A stretch of DNA of 27,494 nucleotides from Fodinibacter sp038330415 (lineage in GTDB: Bacteria; Actinomycetota; Actinomycetes; Actinomycetales; Dermatophilaceae). The notes below the pieces were generated by a model that was not told the DNA's origin, did not search any database, and saw nothing but the letters and a program-made list of their open reading frames with translations. Shown piece by piece: positions 23,447 to 27,494 of this stretch. Positions within the stretch are counted from its first letter, which is position 1; every line of letters begins with the position of its first letter. The stretch lies in assembly GCA_038330415.1 (NCBI GenBank), contig JBBQNZ010000043.1, forward strand, positions 1 to 27,494. The letters run 5' to 3'. The translations under genes and the position numbers were made by a program.

Positions 23447-23737
23447 CCGCTGGACGGGACCTACCGGTGGGTGGCTCCGGCGCGGCTGTCGGACAACCCG
23501 ATCGGGGTCGGTGCTGCCAAGGGTGCGGTGGTTGTGGGTGGCACGGTGCACCTACAGGTGTTGGGTCGTGGTGGGCAATACCTCGTCGGGCACTGTGCAG
23601 GTCACCGTGGGTGGCGTCGCGCCGTCGATGCCGTCGGCCGGCCGTCTCCTCTCGGCGAGGGGCGCCGCACGATCACCCTTGCGGTGGATCACGGCGGTGG
23701 GTGCCGTGATCCGACCGAGGTCCGCGGACACGTCTAG
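23447..23737 (+). pseudogene. Decayed fragment of a secreted surface-protein repeat domain
   Basis: One frame reads TYRWVAPARLSDNPIGVGAA then KGAVVVGGTVHLQVLGRGG (to about 23575), after which the pattern continues in another frame as SSGTVQVTVGGVAPS and later as TITLAVDHGG. I recognise the style of modules in large secreted actinobacterial proteins, where 'P.RLLDTR.G.GA..G.V..GGTV.LQV.GRGGVP..G' repeats. Here DTR is degraded to DNP and frames shift, so it is a relic. There is no start or signal sequence. It occupies much of the 622-base gap between the epimerase and NYN genes. On the opposite strand an ORF end (DWHFLGAHAHVVVTLPTARRG, stop at 23351) shows coding-like codon use and may be another relic. 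Confidence 0.45.
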
Positions 23738-23786
23738 GTCGTAGCAGGCCGCCAGCAGCTGGTGCGCCCCTGCGGCAGAGGGAGAT

Positions 23787-23803
23787 TCGCGCTAGTAGCG
23801 CGA
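23787..23803. repeat. Short perfect palindrome in the epimerase-NYN gap
   Basis: TCGCGCTA and TAGCGCGA flank a single G, giving a 17-base palindrome. On the minus strand the same area ends a 28-codon open stretch (DRALAAFVDHPRRDTMALVG through AMFSRY) at a TAG, possibly the tail of a lost gene. Neither is assignable. Confidence 0.35.
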
Positions 23804-23880
23804 GAACATCGCCCGGAACCCCACCAGCGCCATGGTGTCCCGCCTTGGGTGGTCGACGAAAGCGGCGAGCGCTCGGTCGC

Positions 23881-23930
23881 ACGAGCACGGACGCCGCCCG
23901 CTCGGGTGAGCGGGCGGCATCCGTGCTCGT
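23881..23930 (-). terminator. Long hairpin downstream of the NYN-domain gene
   Basis: Two 23-nt arms (23881-23903 and 23908-23930) pair at 22 of 23 positions around the loop GGGT, 33 bases beyond the NYN gene stop. This is one of the strongest hairpins in the window and a probable terminator. Confidence 0.75.
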
Positions 23931-23963
23931 GGTCAGCTGGCGGAGGTGCAGTCCCCAGTCCGT

Positions 23964-24980
23964 CTAGTCCTCGGCGAGCACCTCCCAGAAGCGGGCCCTG
24001 AGGGCGTACTTGGTGGCTTCGTCGATGTCGTAGACCCCCAGCCTGGCCGAGAGGTCGGTCAGGAGGGTGCGGTCGAGGTCGCTGGGGATGAAGGGCTTGT
24101 CCCGGCGCACCCGGTGCTGCTCCGCGGCGGTCGTCTGCACGAGCCAGGCGGCGGCCACCCCTCGACACACGTCGTCGACCGCCACCTGCACCTCGGCGGC
24201 CGGCGTCAGGGGCCGCCCGGCGCTGTCGCTGCTACTGGTGTAGACCAGCGCGCTCCTTGGAACAGGGCCGGCGGTGCCGATGCCGTGTGCCTTGGTGGCG
24301 GCCAGGATCGCCGGTGTCGGTCCGCTGGCCGTAGCGACCCCGGGCGTCGTTCGCTCGATGGCAGCCGGTGCCGGGTGTTCCGGCGCTGCGGTGTCGTCGG
24401 CTGTCGTCGTGGTCACGGGTGGGGCCAGCGTTCGAACCAGGACGGTCTTGTCGACGACCTCCGTGTCGAGAATGACGACGTCGTCGCACGCGCGCACGAG
24501 GTGTCTGGCCACTGCGTGCGGCTGCCCCTTGGCGTCGGGCACGGCGAGGATGACGACCTGGACACCGTGCCCCTGGGCCTCCTCCACCGCCTCGGTGAGG
24601 TCGTCGTCGCCGGACAGCAGGTAGATCAGGTCCGAGACCTTGTTGCGCCCGTGTGAGGCGAGGTCGAGCCCGATGCGCAGGTCGACTCCCTTCTGCTCGC
24701 CATGGGGGGACAGCCGGCCGAGCCGCAGCTTCACCCGAGGCAGCTCTCCGATCGTCTCCTGGGTGCGGTCGGGTGCCCCGCCCGGCTTGGATCCGGAGTC
24801 GTACCAGTGCAGGCGCAGCACCGGGAGCCCGCTCTCGCGCTCGGCCTGCTTGATGATGCCCGACACCAGGTCGGGGTACGAGATCACCACCCCGCTCCGC
24901 AGGGAGGTGCCGGTCACCCGAGTCGCTGCGCCCGCGAGGAGGTATCCGACGTCCACGTAGACGGTGCAGTGACTTCGCAT
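23964..24980 (-). CDS. NYN domain protein (PIN-like nuclease fold)
   Basis: The 338-residue protein has an N-terminal NYN domain (about 1-175), a PIN-like fold found in RNA-cleaving enzymes. Acidic metal-site residues are Asp10 (TVYVDVGYLL), Asp100 and Asp106 (KGVDLRIGLDL) and Asp125-127 (LLSGDDDLTEAV), followed by the structural strands VQVVILAVPDAKG and DDVVILDTEVVDK. A Thr/Pro/Ala-rich linker (about 185-260) leads to a C-terminal helical region (EVQVAVDDVCRGVAAAWLVQ, DLDRTLLTDLSARLGV), perhaps a winged-helix or LOTUS-like module; that assignment is uncertain. ATG 24980 has GAGG just upstream. It appears monocistronic with a strong hairpin after it. Substrate RNA is unknown. Confidence 0.85.
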   Translation of the reverse strand: MRSHCTVYVDVGYLLAGAATRVTGTSLRSGVVISYPDLVSGIIKQAERESGLPVLRLHWYDSGSKPGGAPDRTQETIGELPRVKLRLGRLSPHGEQKGVDLRIGLDLASHGRNKVSDLIYLLSGDDDLTEAVEEAQGHGVQVVILAVPDAKGQPHAVARHLVRACDDVVILDTEVVDKTVLVRTLAPPVTTTTADDTAAPEHPAPAAIERTTPGVATASGPTPAILAATKAHGIGTAGPVPRSALVYTSSSDSAGRPLTPAAEVQVAVDDVCRGVAAAWLVQTTAAEQHRVRRDKPFIPSDLDRTLLTDLSARLGVYDIDEATKYALRARFWEVLAED

Positions 24981-25193
24981 GACCTCAGGCTCTCAGATCC
25001 TCCGACGAGCCGGTCGCTGTGCCCGTCGCCTGAGGGTGCGGGCTCGTGACGCCGGGCCGCGCTCGAACAGGCTCAGCAGACCTCGACAGAGGGCGGCCCG
25101 GCGTAGCACAGTTGGCGCGACCCAATTCGTGCTGGGTGGATGCCGGCAGCCCAGCTCAGCGGCTGCGTGAACGGCACCGAGAGAGGAAGGCCG

Positions 25194-25364
25194 GTGGCTC
25201 GACGCAACGCTGTGGCCACGCTCATCGCTGTCCTCCTGGTCGCCATCGGCGCTGCAGGCTTTGCGCTCGCGGACTCCGGCGCAGGCTCGCAGGACCAGTG
25301 CGCGCTGCCGCTCTCGGAGCGGGTCGGTGGTTGGTGGTGCCCGGGCTCAACACCGGACCCCTGA
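25194..25364 (+). CDS. Small secreted peptide
   Basis: A GTG at 25194, five bases after GAGAGGAAGG, opens a 56-codon frame. The product starts with positive charges and a hydrophobic helix (MARRNAVATLIAVLLVAIGAAG), a likely signal peptide or membrane anchor with cleavage near FALADSG. The mature part would be about 27 residues with two cysteines (QCALPLSERVGGWWCPGS), which could form one disulfide. A longer frame from 25140 is possible, but the ribosome site and hydrophobic start favour 25194. I do not recognise a characterised family. It is divergent from the NYN gene and alone on its strand. Confidence 0.6.
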   Translation: MARRNAVATLIAVLLVAIGAAGFALADSGAGSQDQCALPLSERVGGWWCPGSTPDP

Positions 25365-25537
25365 GGTCGCCCTCGTCATGCTCAGGTGGTCGGGGACCAC
25401 GGTGTGCAGCCGATCAAGGGCGTCGGCAGGGTTCATCGCACGCTGCACCGCCTCGGCTGACCTCGGCGAGCGCCGGGTCGGCGGGTTGGTGCTGTAGGAC
25501 TGCGAGGGTTCGGCGCTGGTGATGATACGAAGGCGTC

Positions 25538-25873
25538 TCAGGGTGTACGCCCCAGGTCGACGAGGTGCTCAGTGCCGTCTTCCATCCGAACGGTGAGGAC
25601 CGGCTGGTAACCGTCCTCCACCCACTCGGTGATGCTCGACCACGCCTCACGCGCCACCTGCTCCGGGGTGTAGCCCTCGGTCAGCATGGCCTCCTGGGGG
25701 AACACGTCGGCCCGCAGGGTCACGGTCGGGCGGTGCTCGGTCGTATCGGGCGTTGGCGACCAAGGGTGGGCCTCCAGGTGCCAGCCCAAGGTCTCCTGCG
25801 CGCGGTCGACGGACTCGCTCTCGGTGTCGGCCTCGACGACCACGAACGTTCCGCTGACGAACCACTTGGTCAT
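25538..25873 (-). CDS. Small protein of unknown function
   Basis: The 111-residue acidic soluble protein starts MTKWFVSGTFVVVEADTESE. It has a ferredoxin-like alternation of strands and helices (ESVDRAQETLGWHLEAHPW, TVTLRADVFPQEAMLTEGY, AREAWSSITEWVEDGYQPVL), ending in a strand pair TVRMEDGTEHLVDLG. There is no signal peptide or zinc motif. ATG 25873 is favoured over an upstream TTG because it overlaps the stop of a 48-codon frame upstream (ATGA), with GAGG 12 bases before. Function is unknown. Confidence 0.65.
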   Translation of the reverse strand: MTKWFVSGTFVVVEADTESESVDRAQETLGWHLEAHPWSPTPDTTEHRPTVTLRADVFPQEAMLTEGYTPEQVAREAWSSITEWVEDGYQPVLTVRMEDGTEHLVDLGRTP

Positions 25874-26016
25874 TTCAGCGCGCCTCGAAGGGTCGGTGAG
25901 CAACAGGAGCCTTCAACGCTCGTTGCGCCCACAACCTTGGTGATGGTGCCACCGACCTGAGCCCTCTCGAAGTTCAGGGCGGTACTAGGTCGCATGGTGT
26001 GGATCAGGCTGGTCAT
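25870..26016 (-). CDS. 48-residue protein translationally coupled to the next gene
   Basis: ATG 26016, with AGAGG five bases upstream, opens a 48-codon frame (MTSLIHTMRPSTALNFERAQ then VGGTITKVVGATSVEGSCCS). Its TGA overlaps the ATG of the 111-residue gene (ATGA at 25870-25873). The overlap and ribosome site are the main evidence that it is real. It contains adjacent cysteines near the C-terminus and no clear membrane helix. A further open frame without a start codon runs upstream to about 26240 (REIVKFCKRPKTLIGTNN) and also ends as ATGA on this start, so a truncated gene may lie there. No family recognised. Confidence 0.45.
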   Translation of the reverse strand: MTSLIHTMRPSTALNFERAQVGGTITKVVGATSVEGSCCSPTLRGALK

Positions 26017-26250
26017 GTTCGCCTCTGACTGGGTTGGAAGTCGGGGAGAGTTTGTCGGCTACTTGGATACCAACGGGTGCGAGCAACGGCAGGTGGCTTG
26101 AGAGCGAGGCCGGTAGTCCTGTTGTTGGTGCCGATGAGGGTTTTGGGGCGCTTGCAGAACTTGACGATCTCGCGGAGGGCTTCAGCGCCTACCCACGGGG
26201 ACGCCTGAGCGGAGCACCGCTCGAAAGCAGATCCGTGAGCGCGAACGGAG

Positions 26251-26730
26251 TCACACGGAGCTCAGATTCGGTGGCCGTTGTTCCTGGGCCAGCTGGGAGG
26301 CGACCTGCGCGGTGACGCCCCTGGCGATCTCGAACCCCTCGATCCAGACGCCAGCCGGCTGCGCAGCCGCCCTTGCCCAGACCGGGTCGCACCGGGAGCA
26401 CTGGCGGTGGGCAAGTGACTCGACCGCGATGTATGTCGCCCGCCACTCCGCGCACTCGAGTAGGACCGGCCCAGTCCAGACCCCTGTGTCAGGCACTTGT
26501 TGGACGCGTCCAGTGAGAAAATGCGCTCTGGGGCTCCGCTCCTCGCACGTGACGGGGCCCTCCCCAGGCAGGAAGCCCGGGACCACGACTGGCCGGCCGT
26601 CCATCAGGTGGCGCAACAGCGCGCATCGGTCGGAGCCCAGGAGTGTGTTGAGTTCGGCCACGAGCTCTGCCGTGGAGCTGGGGTGTGTCGGCGCCAAGAT
26701 GACGTCCATCTGGAACTCCGTGCTTTTCAT
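26251..26730 (-). CDS. Protein of unknown function, divergent from a regulator
   Basis: The 159-residue soluble protein (MKSTEFQMDVILAPTHPSST) has helices near ELVAELNTLLG and ALLRHLMDG, a beta-rich centre (RPVVVPGFLPGEGPVTCEE, TGVWTGPVLLECAEWRATYI) and a CxxC (QCSRCDPVWARAAAQPAG). Four cysteines (two around TCEE and LLECAEW, two in the CSRC) might bind a metal. Codon use is less GC-rich than in the central operon, suggesting later acquisition. The ATG at 26730 has a weak ribosome site, and a TACAAT -10 box lies upstream on the same strand. It is divergent from an EspR/XRE-like regulator that may control it. Confidence 0.6.
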   Translation of the reverse strand: MKSTEFQMDVILAPTHPSSTAELVAELNTLLGSDRCALLRHLMDGRPVVVPGFLPGEGPVTCEERSPRAHFLTGRVQQVPDTGVWTGPVLLECAEWRATYIAVESLAHRQCSRCDPVWARAAAQPAGVWIEGFEIARGVTAQVASQLAQEQRPPNLSSV

Positions 26731-26744
26731 GATCGAAAACTAGA

Positions 26745-26759
26745 TGACCTGATCGGTCA
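26745..26759. promoter_or_regulatory. Inverted repeat TGACC-N5-GGTCA
   Basis: A 15-bp interrupted palindrome lies 15 bases upstream of the minus-strand ATG at 26730, between its candidate -10 box and start codon. It is a plausible operator. Confidence 0.4.
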
Positions 26760-26780
26760 CGAACACGGAATCAGACTAAA

Positions 26781-26786
26781 ATTGTA
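26781..26786 (-). promoter_or_regulatory. Candidate -10 box TACAAT
   Basis: On the minus strand this reads TACAAT, close to the consensus, 50 bases before the ATG at 26730 in the most AT-rich stretch of the window. No good -35 box is visible. Confidence 0.45.
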
Positions 26787-26799
26787 CGATCGCAGCAAA

Positions 26800-26819
26800 A
26801 CTTTTCGTCTGTGAAAAGT
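26800..26819. promoter_or_regulatory. Inverted repeat ACTTTTC-N6-GAAAAGT
   Basis: A perfect 7-bp inverted repeat with a 6-base spacer lies midway between the two divergent genes. Its AT-rich arms stand out in this genome. An operator for the neighbouring HTH regulator is likely by position. Confidence 0.5.
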
Positions 26820-26866
26820 GTTGGTCTGTAGCATGTGGGGCCGACCCGATTTTCGCGAGGAGCCAG

Positions 26867-27259
26867 ATGGTCCGCTCTGATCCGACGCGCGCGCCCGCCA
26901 TGGGCGTCGCGGCCCTGCCCGAGGTCGCGTCGGCGCTGAACCGTCTTCTGACGACGGTGAAATGGGTCGATGACGAGGGTCGCTTGCGGGATCTCGACAA
27001 CAACGTCCACCTCGCGCGCGAGGTCTCCCGGCTACGAGGGCCGACTCCGCATGTGCAGATTCAGCGAATCAGGCAGGGCACCCAGCCGGACCCGCGTGCG
27101 AGCGTTCTGTGGGCCGTCTGCCGGGTCCTCAGCCAGCACGCCTGCATCGAGATCACCATGGACTACTTCTTCGAGCCGACTACTCGAAGCCGGGTCCAGC
27201 GGGCGCTGGACCTCGAGCTGGAGCGGCTAACGATGCAGGTTCGGGGGCAGCGCGGCTAG
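26867..27259 (+). CDS. EspR/XRE-like helix-turn-helix regulator
   Basis: The 130-residue protein resembles the N-terminal HTH module of EspR-type nucleoid regulators. ALNRLLTTVKW is followed by a helix-turn-helix (NNVHLAREVSRLRG then PTPHVQIQRIRQGTQPDPR, about residues 45-78), a third helix (SVLWAVCRVLSQH), and the typical 'I..DYFFEP' (residues 94-104). The last 25 residues form a Leu-rich helix (RALDLELERLTMQV) that could dimerise. EspR has 'AALKAEG...SAPYLSQLRSGNRTNPSGAT..ALANFF', the same layout. ATG 26867 is preceded by GAGGAG; ATG at codon 12 is an alternative. It probably represses its own divergent promoter region, where two inverted repeats lie. Confidence 0.75.
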   Translation: MVRSDPTRAPAMGVAALPEVASALNRLLTTVKWVDDEGRLRDLDNNVHLAREVSRLRGPTPHVQIQRIRQGTQPDPRASVLWAVCRVLSQHACIEITMDYFFEPTTRSRVQRALDLELERLTMQVRGQRG

Positions 27260-27494
27260 ACACGGTCCGCGCTCGCGCGAACCAAGGCCCCGGGGAGGGA
27301 GGTGTGCCCAGCGAGCAGCCATCGGAAGGTTCAGGACAGTGTTGTTGCGCCGTATGGCGACGAACGCCAGCCTGAGCATGGCCGCCATCTGAGGGACGGC
27401 GACTCAGCGAGCGCGAGGTAGAACAGCGCTTGAGCGCCGGGTGTCGGTGCCGATGGCGCCGAGGTAGGTCGCGATCCCAGACACCGCCAAGATC
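27260..27494. other. Right-edge sequence with no assignable gene
   Basis: No convincing coding region, RNA or repeat was found. A minus-strand stretch reads MAAMLRLAFVAIRRNNTVLN before running into the regulator gene, but it lacks a ribosome site and has no recognisable family. A gene entering from beyond the edge cannot be excluded. Confidence 0.4.

Noticed and set aside
26034..26315. 93-codon plus-strand frame (VVGADEGFGALAELDDLAEG)
   Set aside because: It starts at a TTG without a ribosome site, runs into the 3' end of the minus-strand 159-residue gene and resembles no known protein.
27260..27494. Possible transposase or membrane-protein fragment at the right edge
   Set aside because: Short open stretches on the minus strand show no family motif, no ribosome site and no inverted repeat ends.

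Overview
The window is very GC-rich DNA (about 70% by eye) with dense genes, many GTG starts, leaderless-looking starts and mycobacterial-type signalling genes. This points to an actinomycete, most likely a Micrococcales member close to Janibacter, Knoellia or Phycicoccus. The order-level placement is inference from gene content, not a database match.

Left part (1-5721) looks like a ureide or carbamoyl-phosphate catabolism neighbourhood in decay. It holds the tail of a CaiB/BaiF CoA-transferase, an intact carbamate kinase, a conserved small protein, two membrane proteins and an intact PucR-type regulator. Divergent from the regulator lies a broken operon: a DUF2877 (AllH/YlbF-like) remnant carrying three palindromic elements, fused by an apparent deletion to the C-terminal half of a DUF1116 (AllG/YlbE-like) gene. 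The FdrA/AllF gene that normally accompanies these two is absent.

Middle left (5722-9335): a secreted GH6 cellulase sits behind a promoter carrying a perfect CebR/CelR operator. It is followed by a strong hairpin, folD, and a Ca2+/H+ antiporter gene that starts two bases after the folD stop.

Centre (9382-22201, minus strand) is the highlight: a ten-gene, tightly coupled operon. In transcription order it encodes a TelA-family protein, an XpaC-like partner, a CbbX/SpoVK-type AAA+ ATPase, a GlnX-like four-helix membrane protein, a GlnH-like solute-binding lipoprotein, a helical protein of unknown function, a PknG-like kinase with TPR tail, a PP2C phosphatase, a VWA protein and an FHA protein. 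Most junctions are ATGA, GTGA or TGATG overlaps. Kinase, phosphatase and FHA protein all carry cysteine-rich zinc-ribbon modules at the N-terminus. It reads as the mycobacterial GlnH-GlnX-PknG amino-acid-sensing pathway merged with a Ter-like VWA/PP2C/kinase/TelA module. The joint pathway is inference.

Right part (22352-27494): an NAD-dependent epimerase, a decayed surface-protein fragment, a NYN-domain RNase-like gene with a long hairpin terminator, a 56-residue secreted peptide, a two-gene cassette of small proteins, and an AT-richer divergent pair (159-residue unknown, EspR/XRE-like regulator) around a palindrome-bearing intergenic region. No rRNA, tRNA, CRISPR array or intact insertion sequence was seen.
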